Part shown: positions 1-7,877 of the stretch, piece after piece
Layout of the letters: the number at the start of each line of letters is the position of its first letter
Numbering within the stretch: the first letter of the stretch is position 1
Source: Nitrospirota bacterium
Lineage (GTDB): Bacteria; Nitrospirota; Thermodesulfovibrionia; Thermodesulfovibrionales; UBA6898
Assembly (NCBI GenBank): GCA_021811105.1
Contig: JAJZPM010000002.1
Coordinates: 1 to 64,000, forward strand
Length of the DNA: 64,000 nucleotides
Direction of reading: 5' to 3'
The notes under the pieces: generated by a model
The model's database searches: none
Seen by the model: the letters and a program-made list of their open reading frames with translations, nothing else
What the model was told of the DNA's origin: nothing
Made by a program: the position numbers and the translations under genes

Positions 1-73
1 AAACAACAATTTGCCGTAAAATTTCGGGGCACCATCGAGGTGATTGGTACATTCAGGAGTTTTCTCTTTTTTT

Positions 74-283
74 TCAACTCTGTGCCTCCGAGTCTCTGTG
101 GGCATCTACAAAAACAGACGGCTTAAAACCACGGTTGCTGCCGGGGCCCGGCAAATACCGGTCAACCAAGTCTCGCAGCCCTATCCCATGGTTGTATTCC
201 GCCAGAAGAGCCAATCCCCCATGCGCCGTCAGTTCTTCTTCGGTCCTCTCAATCTTGAACCCAAACACCGTTTGTCGTATCAT
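74..283 (-). pseudogene. IS1380-like transposase, N-terminal fragment
   Basis: About 60 residues from an ATG at 283 (MIRQTVFGFK...) resemble the N-terminus of IS1380-family DDE transposases, including the GLALLAEY and SNRGFKPSVFV stretches. A full transposase would have more than 400 residues and its catalytic acidic residues; none remain. Homology stops near position 100, where the reading frame runs into a repeat of the ACCACAGAGAC type (see 54831-54963), so the last eight codons (HRDSEAQS) are repeat sequence. The longer in-frame start at 355 is possible but adds no family-like residues. The family assignment is from memory of the motif pattern, so it is moderate; the truncation is directly visible. 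Confidence 0.6.
75..101. repeat. ACCACAGAGAC-type repeat arm
   Basis: The complement reads CCACAGAGACTCGGAGGC, closely matching the arms of the hairpin repeat at 54831-54963. It forms the breakpoint of the transposase fragment, so the repeat or a recombination at it truncated the IS. Confidence 0.55.
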
Positions 284-619
284 GTTCTCACCTTGTCGGT
301 TAAAGGATTTGAGTCGTGTCTTATCCTTTATACTCGCTTTCGAAGCGGCCGACAAGGTTTTTTTCTTCCCATCTTATTTCTCTATCTCTGTTTTAGTGTC
401 CAATTTTGTTACGCCAACTTAGATTAGAACTGTCCTGTTTAGAAACGCCATCTTGCCGCAATTTGGAGACGCATCCAGCCTGCACCGCATAGACCTCCAG
501 GCGCCGGTGATGCCGGTCATGCCTTCGTCTAAAGTTTTCCCAGGAGATTCCCGATTTAAAAAGCAAAGAGGCATACGCAAATGAGGCGGCTCCATAATGG
601 AGTTTTGTGAGGGTTCAGC
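284..619. other. Non-coding stretch between IS remnant and lipoprotein gene
   Basis: No convincing gene is present. The first 140 bases are T-rich and probably carry the end of the degenerate IS. The remainder has no clear promoter or terminator. A weak GAGGG sits a few bases before the ATG at 620. Confidence 0.5.
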
Positions 620-1345
620 ATGAAAAACAAGAAGTTCCTTTTTTGTCTTCTCGCGGCAATTACGGCCCTGGTACTGGCATCGTGTGCCTCAGTAGGCACC
701 GTCCAGTCCCGGCTCGAAGACGATCAGTTCAAGATGCAGAATTTGCCTGTCAGGACCCTGAGGGTCTGCGTGGTGACCGATCCGGGAAGGAAAAAAGACT
801 CGGTCGCCGGACTGCTCAGGGAAGTCTCTCTGAGCCTTGCCGAGCAGGTGGGGATACGTCTCGAAACGGTCATGACCGCCGATATGACCTTCGAAACATC
901 GGGACAGGACGGCATGATCAACCAGTTATACAAAAAGGTATTTGCCAGAAGAAGCGACTTCGATATCGCCATCGCATTCACCTCTTTTTCAACCGGGGAC
1001 TATCTCCTGAAATTATTGTCTCTTGTGACCGTCCCGCTCCCGGTATGGCATGGCGCCATAGATGACACGTACCGGAGGTATATAGTCGTAAAGTCGCTGG
1101 ACAAACAGGTATTGATCCATGAAATATTCCATGCCTTCATCTTCGCCAGGGCCCACGGAGGCGGGGTGATGAGGGCGGTCTCGCTTCAGCCGCTCCCTTT
1201 TATGCGGCCCGTCGGCACCACGGTTTTTCTTACTGAAAGCGACAGAAAAGAGGTGCTCCTCAATAAATGGAGGAACTTCAGTGAGCCGGCGACGATCGCA
1301 AAGGCAGAGCCCACCGGCGCAGAAAGCAGCATCATCTGGCACTGA
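620..1345 (+). CDS. Putative lipoprotein with HExxH motif
   Basis: A 241-residue protein with a lysine-rich N-terminus, a hydrophobic stretch and a lipobox (LASC, Cys22), so it is predicted to be lipid-anchored in the envelope. Residues 167-171 are HEIFH, the zinc-binding motif of zincin metallopeptidases, inside a hydrophobic helix-like context (VLIHEIFHAFIFARAHGGG). I see no assured third zinc ligand and recognise no named family, so protease activity is only suggested. The ATG at 620 places the signal peptide correctly. It stands alone between an IS remnant and a repeat spacer. Confidence 0.7.
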   Translation: MKNKKFLFCLLAAITALVLASCASVGTVQSRLEDDQFKMQNLPVRTLRVCVVTDPGRKKDSVAGLLREVSLSLAEQVGIRLETVMTADMTFETSGQDGMINQLYKKVFARRSDFDIAIAFTSFSTGDYLLKLLSLVTVPLPVWHGAIDDTYRRYIVVKSLDKQVLIHEIFHAFIFARAHGGGVMRAVSLQPLPFMRPVGTTVFLTESDRKEVLLNKWRNFSEPATIAKAEPTGAESSIIWH

Positions 1346-1359
1346 TAACGATAAAGACA

Positions 1360-1512
1360 AGGGTAATAGGTAAGGAGTGAGGTAAAGGTAAAGAAGAAAA
1401 TAAAGGCCGAGGTCGAGGTTAAGAAATACCCCGTTTCATTCCTCACACCTTACGCCTTACGCCTTACGCCTTACGCCTCACTCCTCAAACCTCACGCTTT
1501 ATCCCTTACCCC
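1360..1512. repeat. Mirrored tandem-repeat spacer 1 (TTACGCC array)
   Basis: A G/A-rich arm (1367-1400, GGTAAGGAGTGAGG...) is followed by a C/T-rich arm with four copies of the heptamer TTACGCC at about 1450-1477, then ACTCC and CCTTACCCC blocks that are complementary to the first arm. The whole can fold as an imperfect hairpin. It fills the gap between the lipoprotein and HAD genes. The same architecture with other units recurs at the next junctions. Confidence 0.7.
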
Positions 1513-1556
1513 CTACACGTTGACTTTGAAGAGTCCCACTGGTTATCGTTAAAATT

Positions 1557-2237
1557 ATGAAGTTCATCCTCTTCGACATAGACGGCACACTGATCGATTC
1601 CGGCGGCGCAGGCTCAAACGCACTCAACCTCGCATTCGAAGAGATTTTTTCAGTGAAGAACGCCTTCCGCACGGTAAGCATGGCCGGAAAGACCGACGTG
1701 CAGATATTGAAGGAGGGTCTCGCCCTGTACGGCATCTCCCATACAAACGGCGAAACCCCGGAATTCTTCAGGGCCTATATCAGACACCTTGCGGAGAACG
1801 TCCGAAACCGGAAGGGCCACGTCAAACCCGGGATACGGGCCGCCCTCGATGCCCTGTCATCGGGCAGGGAGAACATACTCGGCCTTCTTACCGGTAATAT
1901 CAGCGAAGGCGCGCGCATCAAGCTCGAGACCTATGACCTCTATTCTTATTTCCGGCTCGGCGCCTTCGGCGATGACTCCGAGGACAGGAACAAGCTGCTT
2001 CCCGTCGCTGTCGGGAAGCTTGAAAAGACAGCCTCCCTCAGGCTGGACTTTAAGGACTGTATCGTCATAGGCGACACACCCCGGGACGTCGACTGCGCAA
2101 AGCCTTACGGCGCGAAGGCGGTGGCGGTCGCGACCGGCCCATACTCTTCCGCGGCGCTCCGCGACGCCGGCGCCGACCTGGTCTTCGAGGACCTCTCCGA
2201 TACCGGCACGTTCATCGCGGCGATGAAGACAAGATAG
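1557..2237 (+). CDS. HAD-superfamily hydrolase, phosphoglycolate phosphatase-like
   Basis: A 226-residue cytosolic phosphatase of the haloacid dehalogenase superfamily. Motif I is DIDGT with nucleophile Asp7 and acid/base Asp9. Motif II is LLTGN (Thr112). Motif IV is IGDTPRD (Asp173, Asp177). A helical cap follows motif I, as in Gph/PGP enzymes that dephosphorylate 2-phosphoglycolate, though substrates vary and cannot be read from sequence. The ATG has no obvious Shine-Dalgarno because the repeat spacer reaches almost to it. It may share transcripts with the downstream folD-like gene, but a 250-bp repeat spacer separates them. Confidence 0.85.
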   Translation: MKFILFDIDGTLIDSGGAGSNALNLAFEEIFSVKNAFRTVSMAGKTDVQILKEGLALYGISHTNGETPEFFRAYIRHLAENVRNRKGHVKPGIRAALDALSSGRENILGLLTGNISEGARIKLETYDLYSYFRLGAFGDDSEDRNKLLPVAVGKLEKTASLRLDFKDCIVIGDTPRDVDCAKPYGAKAVAVATGPYSSAALRDAGADLVFEDLSDTGTFIAAMKTR

Positions 2238-2435
2238 AGGTAGAGGTAAAGACCGTAAATGCAGGTAGAGATAAAGAAACAAAAGCGTAAAGGACAGAAA
2301 GAAAATCCCCTTTTCTCTATCTGTCTTATTCTCTAGCTTTGCCTGCTTTGTCTTTATCCGGTCTTTTCTCAACCTGTCTCATCCTTTACCTTTACCTTTA
2401 CCTTTACCTTTACCTTTACCTTTACCTGTCTTTGT
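2236..2435. repeat. Mirrored tandem-repeat spacer 2 (CTTTAC array)
   Basis: A purine-rich left arm (2236-2300, AGAGGTAGAGGTAAAG...) faces a pyrimidine-rich right arm ending in seven perfect copies of CTTTAC at 2384-2425. The arms are complementary over short blocks. A TATAAT lies at 2436-2441 directly after the array, so the array occupies the position of a -35 element for the downstream gene. TTTACC, a 4/6 match to TTGACA, recurs every six bases. Confidence 0.75.
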
Positions 2436-2489
2436 TATAATGAAAAGAGCAGCACTGTCGCACCATTCCAACAGTCTGAGGAGGCATCC

Positions 2490-3434
2490 ATGGCAACTAT
2501 CCTTGACGGCAGGAAACTGGCGGAGGAGATCAAGGCGGACGTAAGGAAAGAGGTCGAGACGCTGAACAAGATCGGCGTCGACGTGGGGCTCGCGCTCCTG
2601 CTGGTGGGTGAAAACCCCGCATCGGTCCAGTATTTCCGGGCCACGCTGAGCGCATGCAAGAAAGCCGGGGTGACGGCGTACGAATTCGTGCTGCCGGCGA
2701 CAGTGACTCTGAACGAGATCCTTAATCTCGTCAACAAGATCAACACGGACGAAAGGATACACGGCCTTCTCGTCCTCATGCCGCTCCCGAGACACATGAA
2801 CCCGCGGAGGATCATCAACCACATAGTCCCGGAGAAGGACATCGACGGTCTCGGCGCGATCTCTGTCGGAAGACTCGCCGCGGATGAATCGACGTTCCAG
2901 CTGTTCAAGAAGCGCACGACCGACTCTGATCAGCAGTCGAGGTTCATCCCCTCCATATGGAGTTTTCTCCCCTGCACGCCCTTCGGCGTCATCAGGCTGC
3001 TCGAGCACCACAAGGTCCAGATCAGGGGAAGGCATGCGGTCATCATCGGCAAGAGCCTTGCCGTCGGCAAGCCGCTCTCTTCGATGTTCCTCGCAAAGGA
3101 GGCGACGGTGACGGTCTGCCACAAGGAGACCGCGGACCTCGCCGCCATGACGAGACAGGCTGATATACTCTGTTCAGCAACCGGAAGAGTCGGACTCGTC
3201 AGGGCAGGGATGGTGAAAAAAGGGGCGGTCGTCGTGGACATCGGGATAAACGTGCTCAAGAACGGCTCGATCACTGGAGATGTCGATTTCAAGTCGGTGT
3301 CGAAAAAAGCATCTATGATCACGCCTGTCCCCGGAGGCGTCGGGCCCGTCACGATTGCGATGCTGCTCGAAAATACGGTCAGGTCGGCACAGCGGGACGA
3401 GCTCTTCAAAAGCCCCCTGATTTTGATGGGATGA
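2490..3434 (+). CDS. folD: FolD-like methylene-THF dehydrogenase/cyclohydrolase paralog
   Basis: A 314-residue homolog of FolD, which interconverts 5,10-methylene-, methenyl- and 10-formyl-tetrahydrofolate using NADP. The fold signatures are present: GENPAS near residue 41, KDIDG (Asp119), SVGRL, PCTPFGV, the dinucleotide loop GKSLAVGKP and TPVPGGVGP. Two residues essential in characterised enzymes are changed. The lysine of YxxxK (E. coli Lys54) is Thr52, and the glutamine of the VQLPLP segment (E. coli Gln98) is Leu96. About 20 extra residues sit between SVGRL and FLPCTP (roughly 131-158). A strong AGGAGG precedes the ATG. The protein probably lacks cyclohydrolase activity, so it is a specialised or degenerate paralog. 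Confidence 0.88.
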   Translation: MATILDGRKLAEEIKADVRKEVETLNKIGVDVGLALLLVGENPASVQYFRATLSACKKAGVTAYEFVLPATVTLNEILNLVNKINTDERIHGLLVLMPLPRHMNPRRIINHIVPEKDIDGLGAISVGRLAADESTFQLFKKRTTDSDQQSRFIPSIWSFLPCTPFGVIRLLEHHKVQIRGRHAVIIGKSLAVGKPLSSMFLAKEATVTVCHKETADLAAMTRQADILCSATGRVGLVRAGMVKKGAVVVDIGINVLKNGSITGDVDFKSVSKKASMITPVPGGVGPVTIAMLLENTVRSAQRDELFKSPLILMG

Positions 3435-3447
3435 AAGGAATAGAAAA

Positions 3448-3521
3448 AAGTTTTAAGTTTTAGGTTTTATGTTTTAAGCATTAATCTTTATCCTAAAACC
3501 TAACACCTGAAACCTAAAACC
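3448..3521. repeat. Mirrored heptamer spacer 3 (GGTTTTA family), upstream of uvrB
   Basis: The left arm carries GTTTTAAGTTTTAGG units and the right arm CCTAAAACCTAACACC units, mutually complementary. The right arm, 3485-3521, is the perfect reverse complement of 5542-5578 downstream of uvrB. The repeat ends 12 bases before the uvrB ATG, leaving no Shine-Dalgarno sequence. Confidence 0.85.
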
Positions 3522-3532
3522 GTTTTAATTAT

Positions 3533-5527
3533 ATGTCTGATTTTCGTCTCAACTCAGAGTTCAGCCCGAAGGGGGACCAGCCCCGCGCGATAGAGGAACT
3601 CACCAGGGGGGTCCTGAATGGAGAAAAGCACCAGGTCCTCCTCGGCGTGACCGGATCGGGGAAGACCTTCACGATCGCGAATGTCATTGCGAACGTGAAG
3701 AGGCCGACCCTTGTCATCGCCCACAACAAGACTCTTGCGGCACAGCTCTACGGCGAATTCAGGGAACTCTTTCCGGACAATGCGGTGGAGTTCTTCGTCA
3801 GCTATTACGACTATTACCAGCCCGAGGCCTATATCCCTACAACGGACACGTACATCGAAAAAGACGCGATGATCAACGACGACATCGACAGGCTGAGGCA
3901 TTCGGCGACAAGGGCCGTGCTCGAACGAAGAGACGTGGTGGTCGTGGCTTCGGTCTCCTGCATCTACGGCATCGGCTCCCCCCAGGACTACATGGAGATG
4001 CACCTCCAACTCGAAGAGGGGATGACCGCGGAGCGGGACGAGATACTCGGAAGACTGGTCGAGATGCAGTTTGTCAGGGCGGATGCAGACTTCAAGAGGG
4101 GCTGCTTCAGGGTGAGGGGGGACATCGTAGATATCTTCCCGTCCTTCTCTCTCGACAAGGTAGTACGGGTCGAATTCTTCGGGGACGCCATAGACTCCCT
4201 CAGCGAGATCGACCCGCTGACAGGCCGCAGGCTGAGGAAGGTCGACAAGACCGCCATCTTCCCGAACAGCCACTGGCTTACGCCGAAGGACAGGCTCGAA
4301 GCCGCGATGGTCGGCATCGAGAAGGAGATGAAGGACTGCGCCGAAAAGTTCCTGCAGCAGGGCAAGATCGCAGAGGCGAGGAGGATCGAGGAGCGGACAA
4401 GGTTCGACATGGAGATGCTGAAGGAGTTCGGCTACTGCCACGGCATCGAGAATTATTCGAGGCACCTGAGCGGCCGGGCACCCGGCGACCCTCCGTACAC
4501 GCTGATCGATTATTTCCCGGATGATTTTCTGGTCGTGATCGATGAGTCCCACGCGACCGTTCCCCAGATCAGGGGGATGTTTGAAGGAGACCGCTCGCGG
4601 AAACAGACACTTATAGACTTCGGCTTCAGACTGCCTTCGGCGCTCGACAACCGGCCGCTGAGGTTCGAAGAGTTCGAGAGAAGAGTGGTACAGGCCGTAT
4701 ATGTATCGGCGACCCCGAACTTCTACGAGATCGGGAAGGCGGGCGGTGAAGTCGTAGAACAGATCATCCGTCCCACCGGGTTGACCGACCCGAAGCCGAC
4801 AGTGCGGCCGGTAGCAGGCCAGGTCGATGACCTCCTCGCCGAGATACGGAAGAGGGTCGCAGACGGGGAACGGGTGCTCGTCACCACCCTCACCAAAAAA
4901 ATGGCCGAGGACCTGACCGACTACTATACCGAACTCGGCATCAGGGCGCGTTATCTCCATTCTGACATCGACACGCTTCAGCGGGTAGAGATCATCAGGG
5001 ACCTGAGGCTCGGCAAATTCGACGTGCTGGTCGGCGTCAACCTCCTGCGGGAGGGGCTCGACCTGCCTGAGGTATCGCTCGTCGCGATCCTCGATGCGGA
5101 CAAGGAAGGCTTCCTACGCTCCGAGCGTTCGCTCATCCAGACGACCGGAAGGGCGGCCCGGAACGTACACGGCGAGGTGATCTTCTATGCCGACGTCATG
5201 ACCGGTTCGCTCAAAAAGGCGATCGGCGAGACAACCAGGCGGCGGGAGATACAGGAGGCATACAACCGGAAGATGAAGATCACTCCCGAGACGATAAAGA
5301 GCAGTATCAAGGACATCGTCAGTTCGATCTACGAATCCGATTATTGGACGGTTACTGCTGCTGCAGAAGAAACAGCGGAATACAGCCTCGACGACGAGAC
5401 GCTGAAGCGGCTCGAACGGGAAATGAAAGCAGCGGCGAAGGAGCTCGACTTCGAGAGGGCAGCTGCGATCAGAGACAGGATCAAGGAGATAAAGAAGAAG
5501 ATGATTGAGGTCGGGGTGAAGGCGTAA
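3533..5527 (+). CDS. uvrB: Excinuclease ABC subunit B
   Basis: A 664-residue UvrB, the damage-verifying helicase-like subunit of UvrABC nucleotide excision repair. It opens with the family N-terminus ([20 protein letters not shown]). Walker A is VTGSGKT (39-45). The damage-binding beta-hairpin region contains [21 protein letters not shown] is the Walker B region, followed by SATPNFYE and the arginine-rich QTTGRAARN helicase motif VI. The C-terminal UVR domain ([22 protein letters not shown]) binds UvrA/UvrC. Length is normal and no key residue is missing. The leader and trailer are repeats; no LexA-type box was recognised. Confidence 0.97.
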   Translation: MSDFRLNSEFSPKGDQPRAIEELTRGVLNGEKHQVLLGVTGSGKTFTIANVIANVKRPTLVIAHNKTLAAQLYGEFRELFPDNAVEFFVSYYDYYQPEAYIPTTDTYIEKDAMINDDIDRLRHSATRAVLERRDVVVVASVSCIYGIGSPQDYMEMHLQLEEGMTAERDEILGRLVEMQFVRADADFKRGCFRVRGDIVDIFPSFSLDKVVRVEFFGDAIDSLSEIDPLTGRRLRKVDKTAIFPNSHWLTPKDRLEAAMVGIEKEMKDCAEKFLQQGKIAEARRIEERTRFDMEMLKEFGYCHGIENYSRHLSGRAPGDPPYTLIDYFPDDFLVVIDESHATVPQIRGMFEGDRSRKQTLIDFGFRLPSALDNRPLRFEEFERRVVQAVYVSATPNFYEIGKAGGEVVEQIIRPTGLTDPKPTVRPVAGQVDDLLAEIRKRVADGERVLVTTLTKKMAEDLTDYYTELGIRARYLHSDIDTLQRVEIIRDLRLGKFDVLVGVNLLREGLDLPEVSLVAILDADKEGFLRSERSLIQTTGRAARNVHGEVIFYADVMTGSLKKAIGETTRRREIQEAYNRKMKITPETIKSSIKDIVSSIYESDYWTVTAAAEETAEYSLDDETLKRLEREMKAAAKELDFERAAAIRDRIKEIKKKMIEVGVKA

Positions 5528-5528
5528 C

Positions 5529-5624
5529 GTTTTAGGTTTTAGGTTTTAGGTTTCAGGTGTTAGGTTTTAGGATAAAGACCCGATACCTAAAGCTTAAAAC
5601 CTAAAACCTAAAACTTAAAACCTT
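5529..5624. repeat. Mirrored heptamer spacer 4 (GGTTTTA family), downstream of uvrB
   Basis: The left arm is built of GGTTTTA heptamers with GGTTTCA and GGTGTTA variants. The right arm is CCTAAAA units, so the region folds on itself. Its segment 5542-5578 is an exact inverted copy of 3485-3521. It lies between the convergent stops of uvrB and the S1-domain gene and may act as a bidirectional terminator-like hairpin. Confidence 0.85.
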
Positions 5625-5625
5625 C

Positions 5626-7125
5626 TTATCCCGCGAGTTTCTTTTCCTCGAGTTTCGCCTTGAGGATATCGCCGAGGCTCCCGAGCCCCGAGGACCCGCC
5701 GTCCGCCTGCTTGACTGTCCCGACGTACTCGGCGTATTCCTCTTTGGTTTTCTTGTCCAGCACCGCCTTGCGACTGAGTCTGATCTTGCCGCTCTGCTGC
5801 TCAACATCGGCCACGATCGTCTGTATTGCGGTCCCTGAGGCGAACATGCGCCTGGGGTCTGCTCCGTCGGTGGCGCCTATTTCGGAGTTGGGGATGAGGC
5901 CGGAGAGCCCGCCCTGCAGCTTCACGAAGATCCCGAACGGCATCACCTTGTCGACAGTGCCCTCCATCAGAGTCCCGACCTCCGGCAGCACCACGACCTT
6001 GGGGACCGGCTTAGGCTGCATCGAAAGCGAGATTTTGCGGTTTTCGGGGTCAACGCCGAGCACATACACCTCGACCTCCCGGCCGGCCTCAACCACCTCC
6101 CTGGGGTGGTTGATCCGCCTGCCTGCGCCGAGGTTGGATATATGGATAAGGCCTTCGACACCGGGTTCGAGTCTGACGAACACGCCGAAAGGCGCAAGAC
6201 GCACAATGGTGCCGCTCACCCTCGTGTCGACGGGATATCTTTCCGTAACCCCGGCCCAGGGGTCCGGCTCCAGTGCCTTCAGGCTGAGGGTCAGGCGGTT
6301 CTTCTCCCAGTCGAGGGCGATGATCCTAACGGTCACTTCCTGCCCGACCGAAAGCACGTCCTCCGGCCTCTTCGAACGGTCCCATGAAACCTCGCTCGCC
6401 GGGATCAGTCCGTCGACCCCTCCGAGGTCCACGAAGATCCCGAAATTCTGTATCGACCGCACAGTCGCGCTGATATCCATGCCCACCGACAGCGACTCTC
6501 TTAGCTTGCCGACTTTTGCCCTTCTCTCTTCCTCGAGCAATGCCCTCCGGGACAGAATCACGTTCTTCCCGTTCTCCTCGAACTCGAGGACCCTAAACGG
6601 GAAGGACCTGCCGAGGAACAGTCCACCCTCGCGGCCGCCCTTCAGGTCGATCTGCGAAAAGGGGCAGAAGCACCTTACCTCGCCTACCGATACCTCGAAT
6701 CCGCCCTTTACCTCGCGCTTGACGGTCCCGGTTACGGCCACTCCCGCATCAAAGGCGTCACGGAGAGCGCCGAGGGTGGCGGCAGAGTATCCGTTGACAA
6801 GCGTCGTCATTCTCCTGACCCCGTCCCTGACGTTGACGTAGTATGCCTCTATTTCATCTCCGGCCTTCACCGAACAGCTGCCGTCCTCGTTCGTCAATTC
6901 GGCCAGGTCGATCACCCCTTCGCTCTTGCCGCCGAGATCGATGTAGACAAGGTCGCCGGATATGCTGACCACACTCGCCCTGACCTTCTGTCCCGGTGCA
7001 AGTCTTTCCTGCAGGCCCGAACTCTTCTCGAGAAGCTCGGCGAAGTCCTCTTTCGCCTCGACCGCAACGTCGGCCCTGGCCGGATTATTTACCTCAGTAG
7101 GATTTTCGATATTTTCATCAGACAT
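5626..7125 (-). CDS. rpsA: S1 RNA-binding domain protein, ribosomal protein S1-like
   Basis: A 499-residue protein with an acidic N-terminus and about five S1 (OB-fold) repeats at roughly 45-115, 120-190, 205-278, 290-365 and 375-450. Each shows the G-x-V-x4-FG-(I/V)FV-x-L core (for example NFGIFVDLGGVDGLIPASE). Ribosomal protein S1 recruits mRNA to the 30S subunit. E. coli S1 has six domains, and the first two here are less canonical. It could be a secondary S1-family RNA-binding protein rather than the essential S1, since no ribosomal or cmk context is present. The ATG at 7125 is preceded by GAGG. Confidence 0.85.
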   Translation of the reverse strand: MSDENIENPTEVNNPARADVAVEAKEDFAELLEKSSGLQERLAPGQKVRASVVSISGDLVYIDLGGKSEGVIDLAELTNEDGSCSVKAGDEIEAYYVNVRDGVRRMTTLVNGYSAATLGALRDAFDAGVAVTGTVKREVKGGFEVSVGEVRCFCPFSQIDLKGGREGGLFLGRSFPFRVLEFEENGKNVILSRRALLEEERRAKVGKLRESLSVGMDISATVRSIQNFGIFVDLGGVDGLIPASEVSWDRSKRPEDVLSVGQEVTVRIIALDWEKNRLTLSLKALEPDPWAGVTERYPVDTRVSGTIVRLAPFGVFVRLEPGVEGLIHISNLGAGRRINHPREVVEAGREVEVYVLGVDPENRKISLSMQPKPVPKVVVLPEVGTLMEGTVDKVMPFGIFVKLQGGLSGLIPNSEIGATDGADPRRMFASGTAIQTIVADVEQQSGKIRLSRKAVLDKKTKEEYAEYVGTVKQADGGSSGLGSLGDILKAKLEEKKLAG

Positions 7126-7289
7126 GGTTTAATACCTCACAGTCAATTTAAGTCCTCTTCGCCAAACTACGTCCGAAGGTTAATACCCTGAAGGAGTCTG
7201 AACTGACAGAGGTATTAAGTTTAAAAAATTTAGTGCCTCCGAGTCAATGGCGATCCCCACACACAGGCAAAGGTAGAGAAAAGACCAGG

Positions 7290-7398
7290 CAGGGCAAGAG
7301 GTGAAAAGGCTAATGGTGCATGGGAGTAAGGCGCAAGGAGTGAGGAAGTTTTTTACCCCTTACCCCTGGCCCCCTACTCCTCCTCGTGTTAAGGTATA
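7290..7398. repeat. Mirrored repeat spacer 5
   Basis: A G/A-rich arm (GTAAGGCGCAAGGAGTGAGG, about 7327-7346) is followed by a C/T-rich arm (CCCCTTACCCCTGGCC... to CCTCC), with complementary blocks as in spacers 1-4. It ends just before the small cysteine-rich ORF at 7406. Confidence 0.6.
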
Positions 7399-7405
7399 CT
7401 TGAAT

Positions 7406-7573
7406 ATGGAGAAGAAGATAATGGTGCTGAGGAAGAACGCATGTCCCGACTGCTCTTTCTGCCAGTGCTGCAGCCCGACCCGCTGCAGCATCTGCCTGCC
7501 GAAGGGCGGCGAGAAGCAGAAGGACAAAAAACCGAAGGACAAAATCCACAAACCGCTCTTCCGCCCCTATTGA
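7406..7573 (+). CDS. Small cysteine-rich protein
   Basis: A 55-residue ORF starting MEKKIMVLRK. It has seven cysteines within about 21 residues (CPDCSFCQCC...CSIC), then a lysine-rich tail (GGEKQKDKKPKDK) and PLFRPY. The cysteine pattern could bind zinc or an iron-sulfur cluster. I recognise no family, there is no strong Shine-Dalgarno, and the ORF abuts a repeat, so it may be chance coding. In its favour, the composition is far from random and the ORF lies between two gene-sized units without overlap. Confidence 0.4.
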   Translation: MEKKIMVLRKNACPDCSFCQCCSPTRCSICLPKGGEKQKDKKPKDKIHKPLFRPY

Positions 7574-7637
7574 CCCTGCAACGAACTAACAAGCGCAGTA
7601 CTTATTAACCGTCTCAAAATTGAATTTGCCTCACCGG

Positions 7638-7827
7638 AAAATCTCCCCTCGCCCCTGCCTACCGGCAGGCAGGCCTTTCCGGGATCATAACTCCCCCTTT
7701 ACCCCCTCTTATCTTTTCTCCTCGGCGAATCCGCCTGAGTGCGGAAAGAGGGGGTGCCGAAGGCGAGGGCGTTATTCCAGAGGGGTATAATTCCTCCCTT
7801 TGGCAAAGGGAGGACAGGAGGGATTTT
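7638..7827. repeat. MITE-like intergenic element, copy 1 (190 bp)
   Basis: The element begins AAAATCTCCCCTCG and ends GGAGGGATTTT, so the termini are imperfect inverted repeats. It contains an inner palindrome CCTGCCTACCGGCAGGCAGG and a CCTCCCTTTGGCAAAGGGAGG hairpin. Related copies lie at 33740-33907 and 51119-51196. It fills the gap between the small cysteine-rich ORF and the S26 peptidase gene; nothing else is seen in this 304-bp gap. Confidence 0.75.
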
Positions 7828-7877
7828 ATAAAAAAATGTTGTCACTATTCCAACAACTTAGGACGAAAAGGCCGTCG

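Noticed and set aside
1449-2425. Tandem TTACGCC and CTTTAC arrays as a possible CRISPR
   Set aside because: Units are 6-7 bases with no spacers and no cas genes nearby; they are simple tandem repeats.
3554-4960. 468-codon ORF antisense to uvrB
   Set aside because: A shadow of the high-GC uvrB codons; uvrB is unambiguous and the antisense protein shows no domain.
5529-5624. GGTTTTA heptamers as telomere-like ends
   Set aside because: They lie internally between two genes and face their own complement; nothing suggests a linear chromosome end.
5660-6841. 393-codon ORF opposite the S1-domain gene
   Set aside because: Low-complexity Ser/Thr/Pro translation expected from the complement of an S1-repeat gene.
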